Below, piece after piece: positions 35,582 through 44,949 of a stretch of DNA of 64,000 bases. The position numbers were made by a program, and so were the translations under genes. Source of the stretch: Parvibaculum sp963696585 (lineage in GTDB: Bacteria > Pseudomonadota > Alphaproteobacteria > Parvibaculales > Parvibaculaceae); assembly GCA_963696585.1 (NCBI GenBank), contig CAVOKW010000039.1, positions 30,835-94,834 on the forward strand, read 5' to 3'. Position 1 is the stretch's first letter; each line of letters begins with the position of its first letter. Below the pieces are notes generated by a model that was given only the letters and a program-made list of their open reading frames with translations, searched no databases and had not been told where the DNA came from.

Positions 35582-36991
35582 TTACTTCTTTTTGTCGGCA
35601 TAGGGGTTCTTGCCCTTGCGCATATGCAGTCGAATGGGAACGCCCGGCAGATCAAACGTCTCGCGCAGATTATTGACCATGTAGCGCTTGTAGGACGTTG
35701 GCACTTCATCGGCGCGGCTGGAGAAGACCGCAAAGGTCGGCGGGCGCGATTTGACCTGCGCCATATATTTCAGATTGATCGGGCGGCCTTTTGACGCTGG
35801 CGGCGCATGGCGCGAGGTCGCTTCCTCAAGCCAGCGATTGAGACGCGCTGTCGAGACACGCGCATTCCAGCGCGTATGCACCTTCTCGATTTCCGGCATC
35901 AGCTTTTCGACACTGCGGCCTGTGAGCGCCGAGAGGGTGAGGATCGGCACGCCACGGATCTGCGGCAGGAGACGCTCCAGCTCCTCGCGCAATTCGCGCA
36001 GCTTGGCCTGCGGGTCTTCAATCAGGTCCCATTTATTGACAACGATGATGAGGCCGCGGCCTTCCTGCTCGACGAGATCGGCGATATGCAAATCCTGTCG
36101 CTCAAAGGGCATGGTGGCATCAAGCGTAATTGCGACAACCTCGGCAAAGCGCACGGCGCGCAGCGTATCGGCGACGGACAACCGTTCGAGCTTTTCGGTC
36201 ACACGGGCGCGACGGCGCATTCCCGCCGTATCAAAAAGTTTGACGCGGCGGCTGCGCCAGCTCCATTCGACGCCAATGGAGTCACGCGTGATGCCCGCTT
36301 CCGGCCCGGTCAACATGCGGTCTTCGCCGAGAAGCTGATTGATGAGTGTCGATTTGCCGACATTGGGTCGACCGACAACGGCGATGCGAAGCGGCGCTTC
36401 AAGGTCTGGCTCGTAAGGCGCTTCAGGGTCGAAGCCCTCTTCCTGATCATTGGCGAGGGCATCTTCGATGGCCTGTTCGCTTTCGGCAGCGCTGATGCTG
36501 TCTGCATAGGGACGCAGCGCGTTATAGAGCCCGGCCAGACCTTCGCCATGCTCGGCAGAAAGGGCAAGCGGTTCACCCAGGCCCAGTTCATGGGCTTCCA
36601 TGCGCCCTGCCTCGCCGGCCCCGCCTTCGCATTTATTGGCGACAAGAATGACGGGCGTGGGCGACTTGCGGAGGATTTGCGAGAAGCGCTTGTCGAGCGG
36701 CGTCGTGCCCGCGCGCGCGTCGATCAAGAGCAGGCAAATATCGGCTTCGGCCACGGCGCGGTCGGTCTGGCGCCGCATGCGCGCTTCGAGACTGTCGTCA
36801 AAGGCTTCTTCAAGACCGGCTGTGTCAATGACGGTGAACTCAAGGTCGCCCAGACGGGCGTCCCCTTCGCGACGGTCACGCGTGACGCCCGGCGTGTCAT
36901 CGACAAGCGCCAGCCGCTTGCCGACGAGCCTGTTGAACAGGGTCGATTTGCCGACATTGGGTCTGCCTACAATGGCAACCTTGAAAGTCAC
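35582..36991 (-). CDS. der: Ribosome-assembly GTPase Der (EngA)
   Basis: Double-GTPase needed for 50S maturation. Both G domains show GRPNVGKST in G1 (residues about 8 and 210), with DTPGVTRD and TKCE/NKWD-type base motifs, then a C-terminal KH-like domain ending in a basic tail. The GTG start at 36991 follows GAGAGGCG. 469 residues. bamB lies 110 bases upstream. Confidence 0.96.
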   Translation of the reverse strand: MTFKVAIVGRPNVGKSTLFNRLVGKRLALVDDTPGVTRDRREGDARLGDLEFTVIDTAGLEEAFDDSLEARMRRQTDRAVAEADICLLLIDARAGTTPLDKRFSQILRKSPTPVILVANKCEGGAGEAGRMEAHELGLGEPLALSAEHGEGLAGLYNALRPYADSISAAESEQAIEDALANDQEEGFDPEAPYEPDLEAPLRIAVVGRPNVGKSTLINQLLGEDRMLTGPEAGITRDSIGVEWSWRSRRVKLFDTAGMRRRARVTEKLERLSVADTLRAVRFAEVVAITLDATMPFERQDLHIADLVEQEGRGLIIVVNKWDLIEDPQAKLRELREELERLLPQIRGVPILTLSALTGRSVEKLMPEIEKVHTRWNARVSTARLNRWLEEATSRHAPPASKGRPINLKYMAQVKSRPPTFAVFSSRADEVPTSYKRYMVNNLRETFDLPGVPIRLHMRKGKNPYADKKK

Positions 36992-37101
36992 GTTCGTCGC
37001 CTCTCATGACAGACTTCCCGTTGCACCAGGGGCGCAACAGGAAGGCATGCCAAAACATACACACAAATGGGAGTGCCCGGGGAAAGCCCCTTGCGTCTCA
37101 C

Positions 37102-38451
37102 CTACTTCAGAGCAAAAAGCTCTGCATCCTTGGTAATGATGAAGACCATGCCATCGGCAACAACCGGCGCAATGAAGGTGCCATCTGGAATGTCGATACG
37201 TCCCTTGATCTCGCTTGTATAGGGGGAGATTGAAACGGCCTGTCCATTGGACGAGACAAGCAGCAGCCGATCGCTGACAAGCACCGGGCCGCTCCAGACG
37301 ATGGGTTCGGTGCGGTCTGTTTCATCTTCAAAACGCGGAAGCTGTCTGATCCAGCGGATGCGACCATCGCGACGCGACAGCGCCACCACTTCCTGCTTCG
37401 TCGTCACGAGGAAGATGAAGTCACCAGCCACCCAAGGCGTTTGCACGCCGGCAATGTCGCGAGTCCAGACGCGCTCGCCTGTGCGCAAGTCAATCGACAC
37501 CATGCGTCCGGCATGGCTGATTGCGATGACACGGTCACGATCGATGACCGGGCGTCCGGCAATGTCGTTGAGTTCGCTCAGGGCGGTCACATTGCCGGTG
37601 CGGGTGAGCGAGTCGCTCCACACAGCCGTGCCGTTTTCAACGCGCAGCGCGAACAGTTCGCCCGACGAATAAGGCGCGACAACCGTGGAACCTGCCACAG
37701 CCGCGCTTGTCGTGGCGAGGATGCCAGCGCTTTCCGTGATGCCACGATGGCGCCAGAGAATCTCGCCATTTTCCTGCGTCATGCAGATCATCTGATTGTC
37801 TGCCGTGATCGCGAAGACACGACCGCCATTGGCGGTGGGTGCGGCACGGTAAGGTTCGCCGATATTCTTGGTCCAGATGATCGCGCCGCTGGCCGGATTG
37901 AGCGCATACGCCGCGCCAAAGCCCGTGACGACAAAGAGTTTGCCATTGTCATAGGCGATGCCGCCGCCGCGACCTTCATCAGCGTCTTCACCCTCGGGCA
38001 CAAGTTCCTGTTCCCAGAGACGGTTGCCGGATTTCATGTCATAGGCGCTGACCTGGCTCGCGGCATCGAGAACAAAGACCTTGCCTTCGGCAACAATCGG
38101 CGTCGCGGTAAGCTGGGCGGCGCCGCCGGTGCCTGTGCCAGCACTTGTGTTCCAGACCCTGGTCAGGCCGCCAGGCGCCGCGAGATGATAATTGGCGTTG
38201 TCTGCCGAACCACCGGGCTGCGTCCAGTCCTTGTTCTCATAGGGCTTGGGCAGAACCACGTCGATATCGGCGGACGAGGGATCGACATCAAGTTTGGTGT
38301 CGAGTTCCATCACCGAAAGGCGTTTGCCGGGCAGTTTGGTCACGTCCCCTTCCGAGAACACATCCGTTATGCCGCAACCGGCAAGACTTGCCAGAACCAC
38401 AGACATTACGGCCACACGTCGTGCACCCGTTTTCAGCAAATTGACCGTCAT
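37102..38451 (-). CDS. bamB: Outer-membrane assembly lipoprotein BamB (PQQ repeat beta-propeller)
   Basis: Lipoprotein of the BAM complex. The signal peptide ends in a lipobox LAGC with the lipidated Cys at residue 26. The body is an eight-bladed propeller, visible as repeated WxQ/GxxxALD-like strands (LWEQELVPEG, IIWTKNIGEP, VWTRDIAGVQ, IRWIRQLPRF). 449 residues, longer than enterobacterial BamB but normal for Alphaproteobacteria. It follows the YfgM-like gene by 7 bases; yfgM-bamB-der order is conserved from gamma- to alphaproteobacteria. Confidence 0.93.
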   Translation of the reverse strand: MTVNLLKTGARRVAVMSVVLASLAGCGITDVFSEGDVTKLPGKRLSVMELDTKLDVDPSSADIDVVLPKPYENKDWTQPGGSADNANYHLAAPGGLTRVWNTSAGTGTGGAAQLTATPIVAEGKVFVLDAASQVSAYDMKSGNRLWEQELVPEGEDADEGRGGGIAYDNGKLFVVTGFGAAYALNPASGAIIWTKNIGEPYRAAPTANGGRVFAITADNQMICMTQENGEILWRHRGITESAGILATTSAAVAGSTVVAPYSSGELFALRVENGTAVWSDSLTRTGNVTALSELNDIAGRPVIDRDRVIAISHAGRMVSIDLRTGERVWTRDIAGVQTPWVAGDFIFLVTTKQEVVALSRRDGRIRWIRQLPRFEDETDRTEPIVWSGPVLVSDRLLLVSSNGQAVSISPYTSEIKGRIDIPDGTFIAPVVADGMVFIITKDAELFALK

Positions 38452-38458
38452 AACTGGA

Positions 38459-39220
38459 TTACTCCGCTGTGGCGCCGCCAGCCGTGTTGGCCGGTGCTGA
38501 CTGACTGGTATCCCCCGCTGTCGCAGGCGTTGCCGGGACGACCTTTATCGTATCGGCCAATGACGGCAAATCAGGGGCGACGACGGCTTGCAGCACATGT
38601 GCCCTGTCGCGCAGACCGGGCGAGGCTTCCTGATTGTCGATTACGGCCTGCGCATGCGCATTGGCTTCGACATATTTTTTTGCCTTGAAGGCAGAGAGCG
38701 CCAGAATTTCATGGGCATTGGCGCGCCAGGCGGACGTATCCGCGACGAGATCGGCCAGACGCGCCTTCATGTCGTCATAGCTGGCCGTATCAACGGCGAT
38801 CATGGCCGATTTGATTCGGGCAAGGCCGGAGATCATGTCCGGTGCTGCCGCATCGTCCGCAATCGCGTCATAGGCCCTGGCAGCGCCCGGCTTGTCGCCA
38901 CTTTTCAGCAGTGCCGCAGCTTCGTGCAACCGCGCCAGATAGGCATAGCCGCCCGAATTCCTGTCGGCAAAGTCGGCAAAGGCCTTGGCCACTTCGGCAT
39001 CCGGCTTCGCCGAACCGGTGATTGCCTTGACCATTTCGCCATACGCAGCGGAAGCGGCCTCGTTGCGCGATTTTTCCCAGGCCCGCCAGCCGATAACGCT
39101 CGCCGTCACGACAACAATCGCCACAGCCACCCCGACCACATAAAGGCCATAGGCGTCCCACAATTTTTGGAAGCGTTCGCGGCGAAGGTCTTCTTCGACT
39201 TCGCGAAAGAGATCGGTCAA
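38459..39220 (-). CDS. YfgM-like TPR membrane protein (SecYEG-associated)
   Basis: Single-pass inner-membrane protein with a periplasmic helical-repeat domain, resembling YfgM, which attends the Sec translocon and periplasmic chaperones. A TTG start at 39220 is likely (GGAG upstream; the product begins TDLFREVEEDLRRERFQKLW). Transmembrane helix at about residues 28-48, TPR-like repeats at 60-215, then a Pro/Ala/Thr-rich tail. First gene of the set with bamB and der. Confidence 0.85.
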   Translation of the reverse strand: MTDLFREVEEDLRRERFQKLWDAYGLYVVGVAVAIVVVTASVIGWRAWEKSRNEAASAAYGEMVKAITGSAKPDAEVAKAFADFADRNSGGYAYLARLHEAAALLKSGDKPGAARAYDAIADDAAAPDMISGLARIKSAMIAVDTASYDDMKARLADLVADTSAWRANAHEILALSAFKAKKYVEANAHAQAVIDNQEASPGLRDRAHVLQAVVAPDLPSLADTIKVVPATPATAGDTSQSAPANTAGGATAE

Positions 39221-39402
39221 GGGAAACTCCAGGGCAATGGCCGGGGGAGGATGGAAACGGCGACGATAAGACTTTCAGCACGGATGGACCCCATCCGGCA
39301 TACCTGCCTCCCGCAGGCGGCGTAAAATAGCCCGGCTGCCTGCCAATGGCAAACCGCAAACAGCTTGGTCAAAAGCCGAAGAACCGGGCGCAACGCCTTG
39401 AG

Positions 39403-40227
39403 CTATTTTGTTTTTTTCATCGTATAGGTGTTTTCAGCCGCCGGGAAGGCGCGTGAACGCACCTCGCGGGCATAAGCCTCGGCAGCACCGGCGATCTGGG
39501 CCCCCAGCGTGCCGTACTCCTTGACGAATTTGGGCGGCTTGGGCGACAGGCCCAGCATGTCTTCCAGCACCAGAATCTGCCCGTCGCAGAGCGGCGAAGC
39601 GCCGATGCCGATGGTCGGAATGGGGATGTCCCGCGTGATCTTGGCGGCAAGCGGCTCGGCCATGCCTTCCAGCACGACGGCAAAGGCGCCTGCCTCGGCA
39701 ACGGCGCGGGCATCGGCCTCAATGGCGGCCCATTCATCCTCGTCGCGGCCTTGTGTCTTGAAGCCGCCCATCACCTGTACGGACTGCGGCGTGAGGCCGA
39801 TATGCGCCATAACCGGAATGCCGCGCTCGTTGAGGTAATGGATCGTGTCGGCAATGCGCGCCCCGCCTTCGATCTTGACGGCGGTGCAGCCGGTTTCCTT
39901 GATGACGCGCACAGCATTGCGGAAGGCGATTTCGCGGCTCTCTTCATAGGAGCCGAAGGGCATATCGACGACGACAAGCGCATGCTCTGTGCCGCGCATC
40001 ACAGCCGCGCCATGCGCGATCATCATGTCGAGCGTGACGCCGAGCGTCGTTTCCATGCCGTACATGACCATGCCGAGGCTGTCACCGACGAGCAGGAAAT
40101 CGACATAGGGGTCGATGAAGCGCGCGGTATGGGCGTGATAGGCGGTGAGTGAGACAATCGGCTCGCCGCCCTTGCGGGCGCGAATTTCGGGAACGGTGAC
40201 GCGCTTGATCTTGGATTGCACGGACAT
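39403..40227 (-). CDS. panB: 3-methyl-2-oxobutanoate hydroxymethyltransferase
   Basis: First step of pantothenate synthesis, adding a hydroxymethyl group from methylene-THF to ketoisovalerate. The ATG at 40227 has AGGAATG upstream and gives about 274 residues; a longer in-frame start adds 62 residues of low-complexity sequence and is rejected. Conserved VGDSLGMVMYG, KIEGG, HIGLTPQS and IGIGASPLCDGQ are present. panC is not adjacent. Confidence 0.95.
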   Translation of the reverse strand: MSVQSKIKRVTVPEIRARKGGEPIVSLTAYHAHTARFIDPYVDFLLVGDSLGMVMYGMETTLGVTLDMMIAHGAAVMRGTEHALVVVDMPFGSYEESREIAFRNAVRVIKETGCTAVKIEGGARIADTIHYLNERGIPVMAHIGLTPQSVQVMGGFKTQGRDEDEWAAIEADARAVAEAGAFAVVLEGMAEPLAAKITRDIPIPTIGIGASPLCDGQILVLEDMLGLSPKPPKFVKEYGTLGAQIAGAAEAYAREVRSRAFPAAENTYTMKKTK

Positions 40228-40595
40228 GGGATCATTCCTGACGCGGGGCATGGTTCCCCTTATAGGGGGACAGACACGCGGGATTGCGACAGCGGCCGGT
40301 GCCGCGGCGAAAAGAGCTTGTCTCCCAAGCCCCTGGATACCTTTTGGGACGCCTCCCGGCGCCCGGCTGATCCTTGGTGGCGCGACCCTACAAAATATGC
40401 GTCCGGAACGCAATCAGGCTGGATTGGGGGTAGTGGGTCAGTTTGAATCAGTTCTGCTACGCCTTGAATATCGCAAGGCGTAAGACCCAAGGGCCGCGCA
40501 AAAATTCTCAGCGGCAAACTTGAGACACCCCGTTGTTTTGCTGGAGTTGAAGTACATGCTCTTCAACCTGAGACACTACCGTCGATACACCCGCC
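40228..40595. other. Intergenic region upstream of panB
   Basis: 368 bases between panB (minus) and the downstream end of the orphan gene at 40596. No convincing gene. It contains a perfect 9-bp inverted repeat TACGCCTTG / CAAGGCGTA (40458-40482, 7-base loop) without a T-tract, and two short GAGACAC repeats near 40525 and 40575. Confidence 0.5.
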
Positions 40596-41198
40596 TCACC
40601 TATCGGCGATTTCTGGACCCTCCATGCCGGCGCCATTGAAATAGCATTTGGCGCGTTGCGGTATCACATTGCCGAACCCATTTTTGGCTTCAAAGTCAAT
40701 CGTGGCAACAACATTGCCGGTGGTCGGTGCGCGGTAAACGCCTTTTCCACCGAAATCCGGATCATAAGTCGATGGATAGCGCAGTGCGCCCTTGAGAGCC
40801 TCTTCGCAGCGGCTAAGAGCCGCTCTGTCCGAAAGGCCACTCATTTTTGTTTCTTCCGATTGCGCAGGCAAATCGACCTCATTTTCACCAATGTAGAAAC
40901 GCTTGCCGTTTCTACAGTCAACGAAAATGACAATACGGGTCTTTGGTATGCTGCGATTATCGGAAAGATCGGCAGTTTCGACGCTATCGCATTCAGAAGA
41001 GGCAGCGGCTTTCTCCGCTGCCGCTATGCGCATGGCGTTGATCCTCTTCACGCCTTTAGCTCCCCATGTGGCGAAAGTCTTAGGATAGTCCGCGCGCGTA
41101 TAGGGATCATAGATATTCTTGTCGATGGAGGCGGCTGATACCGCTCCCGTGCTGGACATCGCGACGACAACAAGCCCGATAATTATTACTCGTTTCAT
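40596..41198 (-). CDS. Orphan secreted protein, four cysteines
   Basis: 200 residues; family not recognised. A typical signal peptide (residues 1-23, cleaved after VSA) predicts a periplasmic protein. The mature part has four Cys (in SSECDS, VDCRNG, SRCEEA and RAKCYF) that could form two disulfides. The C-terminal half (ALSRCEEALKGALRYPSTYD onward) resembles small periplasmic proteins of unknown function that bind no obvious cofactor. Flanked by intergenic stretches of over 300 bases on both sides, so probably a single-gene acquisition or a lineage-specific gene. Confidence 0.65.
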   Translation of the reverse strand: MKRVIIIGLVVVAMSSTGAVSAASIDKNIYDPYTRADYPKTFATWGAKGVKRINAMRIAAAEKAAASSECDSVETADLSDNRSIPKTRIVIFVDCRNGKRFYIGENEVDLPAQSEETKMSGLSDRAALSRCEEALKGALRYPSTYDPDFGGKGVYRAPTTGNVVATIDFEAKNGFGNVIPQRAKCYFNGAGMEGPEIADR

Positions 41199-41504
41199 TC
41201 AAATCCTCCCTTTTCACTACCCCGATTCTGACGAGTTCCCCTGCTCTTTCCAAGTCTCGCAATTACAGGATTGCCGAGCCCATGTCTGACCTAATTCAAG
41301 CGCCTGACCAATGGCTTCTCAGAGATCGTTAAGAACCAGGCTCACGCGGTCGCGCTTCATTTCATGCTCTATAATTTCTGCCATATCCATTAGACACTTC
41401 GCGTTACCCCCGCCATGCAGACATGCGTTGCAATCATGAGAGAGCCTTAGCAGAAGTGAGCAAACTTTCAGACTTAGAAACTGTCGGCAAAACGGCTATG
41501 CACC
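41199..41504. other. Intergenic region, nothing recognised
   Basis: 306 bases between two minus-strand genes; locally more AT-rich than the neighbouring core genes. I see no gene, RNA or clear terminator. It should contain the promoter of the orphan secreted protein. Confidence 0.5.
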
Positions 41505-42287
41505 TCAGGCAAGCGGGTTTTCCGGCTCCGACCGGGGTGGCAAGGTGCCTGCCGGGCCGACAAGCTCGCGATAGGCAATCGACAGCACGGCGACATTGAG
41601 GATGGCGAGGAAGATTGTCACCACGGGCGCGAAGATCAGCATGATGGCGGGTGGCATGCCGATGAGCACGAGGATCACGGCGAGAAAATAATAAGGCACG
41701 ATGACGGGCATCGATGTCAGCGCGACCAGCGCGATGAGCCGCCAGTAATTGCCGCGCGTCGCCTCGATGAGCAGTCGCGGGTCGGGCGCATCGTCAACTG
41801 CCACGGCTGGCAACAGCAGGGACAGGCGCGGCACGTAATAAGCCGCAAGCCCCAATAGCGTGAACCCGCCCAGCATGAGCATGGTGATGGTGCCGGTTTT
41901 GTCCGGTGCCGTTTGCGCCAGTTCATTGCCGACCATGAGCAGCGTCAGGCCGGGAATGAGCATCAGCACGATCAGCACCGTGGCTATCAGAAAACGTGTG
42001 TGGCGGCGACCGAATGTAAAATTGAAAGCGCGGTTCGTCGTGTCGCCCAGCAGGATAAAGCGATGCCACGCCACGGCGATGATCGGCCAGAGAAACAGCG
42101 TCGCCAGATTGAGCAGGACGGCAAGCAGCATTTCGTTGCGCGCCTGATAGACGCTGGCGAGCAGCACACCAAGAATGTAGAGCAGGCCCGGCAACCAGAT
42201 GAGGCGGACCATTTCGTTGAAATGGTTCCAGGCGCCGCTATAGGCCTCGATCACCGCTGGTCGAACGTCGAGCTTTTTCCGGCTCAT
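41505..42287 (-). CDS. Six-helix inner-membrane protein of unknown function
   Basis: 260 residues with about six hydrophobic helices (roughly residues 28-48, 55-75, 95-118, 135-155, 180-205 and 208-235). The N-terminus carries DVRPAVIEAYSGAWNHFNEM, a pattern seen in YciC/glycerophosphodiester-diesterase-associated membrane domains. No catalytic motif is evident. Divergent from asd. Confidence 0.65.
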   Translation of the reverse strand: MSRKKLDVRPAVIEAYSGAWNHFNEMVRLIWLPGLLYILGVLLASVYQARNEMLLAVLLNLATLFLWPIIAVAWHRFILLGDTTNRAFNFTFGRRHTRFLIATVLIVLMLIPGLTLLMVGNELAQTAPDKTGTITMLMLGGFTLLGLAAYYVPRLSLLLPAVAVDDAPDPRLLIEATRGNYWRLIALVALTSMPVIVPYYFLAVILVLIGMPPAIMLIFAPVVTIFLAILNVAVLSIAYRELVGPAGTLPPRSEPENPLA

Positions 42288-42453
42288 TTCGGGGCTTCTC
42301 CGCAGAATCTCGCCAAAAACATCGCGTCAGACTAACTGCTTGCAGGGCGGAAAGCCATGGCGCCGCGCCGCGCTCTTGCCACGGGCCCGCACGGGCTGTT
42401 ATAGCCACGCGCTTGCATGAAGGCGGCCCGAAAAGCCGCATATGGAGAGAAAA

Positions 42454-43467
42454 ATGAACCCCAATCCTGTCGTCGCGATTGCCGGCGCCACAGGCGCTGT
42501 CGGCGTCGAAATGCTGCGTTGTCTTGAAGAGCGGAACTTCCCGGTTTCGAAACTGAAGCTGCTGGCTTCAGCGCGCTCGGCCGGCAAACGCATGACATTT
42601 CGCGGCGAGGAAATCACGGTCGAAGAACTGACCGCCGACAGCTTCAAGGGTGTGGACATTGCCTTCTTCTCGGCAGGCGGCGGGATTTCGCGCCAATTTG
42701 CCAAGGCCGTTGTCGATGCCGGTGCGGTGATGATCGACAACTCATCGGCCTTCCGCATGGACCCGAATGTGCCGCTCGTCATTCCGGAGGTGAACCCGGA
42801 AGCGGCCAAGACGCATAAGGGCATCATCGCCAATCCGAACTGCTCGACGATCATCGCAATCACACCGCTTTGGCCGATCCATCGGAAAAACCGGGTGAAG
42901 CGTCTGATTGCCGCGACCTATCAGGCCGCATCGGGCGCGGGCGCGGCAGCGATGGAAGAACTGGAACAGGCCTCGCGTGCTTTTCTGGCGGGCGAACCAT
43001 TCGAGCAGACGATCATTCCGCATCCCTATCCGTTCAATGTTTTCAGCCACAATTCAAAGGTGGACCCGGTGACGGGCTACAACGAAGAGGAGCTGAAGAT
43101 GGTGAAGGAAACGACCAAGATTTTCGGCGATCCCGATATTCGTGTCACGGCGACATGCGTTCGCGTGCCGGTGTTGCGCGCCCATTCGGAAGCCCTCGAT
43201 TTTGAATGCGAAAATCCGATCACACCGGATGAGGTTCGCGCCATCCTGTCGAAAGCGCCGGGTGTGAAAATCGTTGACGATGTCGCCAACAATTATTTCC
43301 CGATGCCGAAAGATGCGTCCGGTCAGGACGATATTCTCGTCGGTCGTATCCGTCAGGATATTTCCGATCCGACGGGCCGCTCGATTGCGATGTTTGTTGC
43401 AGGCGATCAGTTGCTCAAGGGCGCCGCGCTCAATGCCGTTCAGATCGGCGAATTGTTGCTCGCCTGA
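42454..43467 (+). CDS. asd: Aspartate-semialdehyde dehydrogenase
   Basis: Reduces aspartyl phosphate on the route to lysine, diaminopimelate, threonine and methionine. The ATG at 42454 is chosen because GGAGAG lies directly upstream. NADP motif GATGAVGVEML, active-site Cys in NPNCSTI, substrate-binding YQAASGAGAAAMEEL, and the catalytic His in RVPVLRAHSEAL. About 337 residues. An intrinsic terminator follows, then the genomic island. Confidence 0.97.
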   Translation: MNPNPVVAIAGATGAVGVEMLRCLEERNFPVSKLKLLASARSAGKRMTFRGEEITVEELTADSFKGVDIAFFSAGGGISRQFAKAVVDAGAVMIDNSSAFRMDPNVPLVIPEVNPEAAKTHKGIIANPNCSTIIAITPLWPIHRKNRVKRLIAATYQAASGAGAAAMEELEQASRAFLAGEPFEQTIIPHPYPFNVFSHNSKVDPVTGYNEEELKMVKETTKIFGDPDIRVTATCVRVPVLRAHSEALDFECENPITPDEVRAILSKAPGVKIVDDVANNYFPMPKDASGQDDILVGRIRQDISDPTGRSIAMFVAGDQLLKGAALNAVQIGELLLA

Positions 43468-43490
43468 TCTGACGGCATCGTCAGAAAGAG

Positions 43491-43522
43491 CGCCCCGACC
43501 AGAAATGGCCGGGGCGTTTTTA
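43491..43522 (+). terminator. Intrinsic terminator of asd
   Basis: 10-bp GC-rich stem CGCCCCGACC / GGCCGGGGCG (one mismatch) with loop AGAAAT, followed by TTTTT. It lies 23 bases after the asd stop. Confidence 0.9.
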
Positions 43523-43604
43523 GGCAACAGACAAACGCGCGCATTTACCTTGCAGGATGTTTCAATTCATTCTGCGACAGGACCAGCGCCGCATTCCCAC
43601 TCGC

Positions 43605-43619
43605 TCACTCCCACTCGAT
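43605..43619 (+). repeat. Left attachment-site copy (distal att)
   Basis: TCACTCCCACTCGAT, identical to the sequence over the guaA stop codon at 56542. Similarity stops immediately on both sides, as expected for a recombination core. Confidence 0.8.
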
Positions 43620-43677
43620 GATCAATTGAAATGGCATCTACCTGAAATATATAGACAATCTCTTTCGTCAAAATCTT

Positions 43678-43704
43678 AAATACCGTCAAATATACCGTCA
43701 ATTT
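43678..43704 (-). repeat. Integrase arm-type repeats near the left end
   Basis: Two copies of TACCGTCA 12 bp apart (43681-43688, 43693-43700); on the minus strand they read TTGACGGTATATTTGACGGT. Repeats of this TGACGGTA type are commonly found between the core site and a P4-like integrase gene. No integrase gene is next to them here; the degenerate one is over 9 kb away. Confidence 0.55.
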
Positions 43705-43915
43705 CCTACGCTTATGAAAAGATTGACTTTATGCAGTCTCAATCTCGGCATGCATCTTGACGACTCGATTGTCGCCTATGTGCGGGAGATTTGATACGAT
43801 TCACCCCGTTTTCTCCATAGATCACGGTCAATTTCTCAAACGGGACGCTGGCGCCGACAGATACGGAATCAAAGCCCCACATTCCTGATCAGGCTGATAT
43901 GTGTCAGCACGTCGC

Positions 43916-44262
43916 TCACCTCACACGCTTCAAAACGGCCAAGTTGGGGTCATAGACAAAATTCGAAATCGTCCCGTCCTTGATCTTCTCGACCGCCTCG
44001 TCGATCACGAACAGCGGAACGAGGAACCATTCACGCGCCTTCACGGGCTGGCCAAAGCGGTCTTTAATCTCGATATCAAGGCGCGCCTCCCCGAAAACGC
44101 GATGGATCAGGTTTTCGAGCTTGGTGCGGTTGATGTTGTAGAGTTCATAGGTCGCGACAATCTCGACATCCGCCATGAGGAAGGTCGGATCGAGTTTGGC
44201 ATTGGTAATCCGGCGCTCGACACTGCTGCTGGTGACGCCGATCTTATGCCCGCCCACACACG
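43916..44262 (-). pseudogene. GIY-YIG / T5orf172-domain nuclease, N-terminally truncated
   Basis: The last 113 or so residues of a T5orf172-type (GIY-YIG superfamily) protein. HKIGVTSSSVERRI, LENLIHRVFGEARLD and the ending AREWFLVPLFVIDEAVEKI fit the C-terminal half of this family. The first half, with the GIY and YIG strands, is missing; at about 44262 the homology gives way to a short unrelated stretch and then an IS5-family fragment. A GTG start can be drawn at 44257 but a functional product is doubtful. Confidence 0.7.
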
Positions 44263-44269
44263 GAAATCC

Positions 44270-44705
44270 TGACAGTCCCCCGGCGCGCCGTCACGGTCCT
44301 GGATATCGGCGGCGTGAACGAAGGCGGTGACGAAGAAGCCTTCCGTATCGGTCAGGATATGACGCTTCCTGCCTTTTGTTTTCTTGTCGGCATCATACCC
44401 CGCCGGTCCGCCACTTTCCGTGGTTTTCACGCTCTGGCTGTCGATCACGCCGGCCGTCGGCTGGGCCTCTCGCCCGGCCCGCTCCCGGGTGGCGAACAGC
44501 AGGGGGTGGTTGATCGTCTCCAGCAAACGCTCGTCACGCCAGCGGTAGAAATATTTCTGCACCGTGGAGAAAGGCGGAAAGTCCTTCGGCAGAAAGCGCC
44601 ATTGGCAGCCCGTCGAGACGATGTACAAAAGCGCGTTCACGACCTCGCGCAAATCCGTCTGGCGCGGGCGGCAGAGGGAGATGAGTGACGGGATTTTCGT
44701 GACGG
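44270..44705 (-). pseudogene. IS5-family transposase fragment, truncated at both ends
   Basis: Contains the middle of an IS5-family transposase: TDLREVVNALLYIVSTGCQW, PPFSTVQKYFYRWRD, the DDE-region start GVIDSQSVKTTESGGP, GRKRHILTDTEGF and ADIQDRDGA. The N-terminus (before TDLREVV) is cut by the start of a ParB fragment and the C-terminal half, with the last catalytic residues, is lost where the GIY-YIG remnant begins. No intact terminal inverted repeats found. Confidence 0.85.
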
Positions 44706-44756
44706 GTTGGAGGTCGAGAGAGAGTCTCCCGGCCGCCCGTCGCGGAGTACATCCCG

Positions 44757-44914
44757 ATGGCTACTGCCGTTCAGAAGATCACCCTGTCGTCCTCGCGCGA
44801 CATTCCCTTCAACAAACTGGTGCTCAGCCAGTCCAACGTCCGGCGCGTGAAGGCCGGCGTCTCGATCGAGGAGCTGGCCGAGGACATCGCCCGACGCGGC
44901 CTGATCCAGACCCG
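44757..44914 (+). pseudogene. Plasmid/ICE-type ParB nuclease-domain protein, N-terminal fragment
   Basis: Begins ATAVQKITLSSSRDIPFNKL and continues SQSNVRRVKAGVSIEELAED, the start of the ParB/RepB-like partition proteins carried by alphaproteobacterial plasmids and integrative elements. After RRGLIQ (about residue 52) the sequence changes to an IS3-family remnant in another frame, so over 90 percent of the gene is missing. Confidence 0.8.
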
Positions 44915-44949
44915 CAAGACTCGGCTCTCGATTGGTCGCAACAGCGGTC

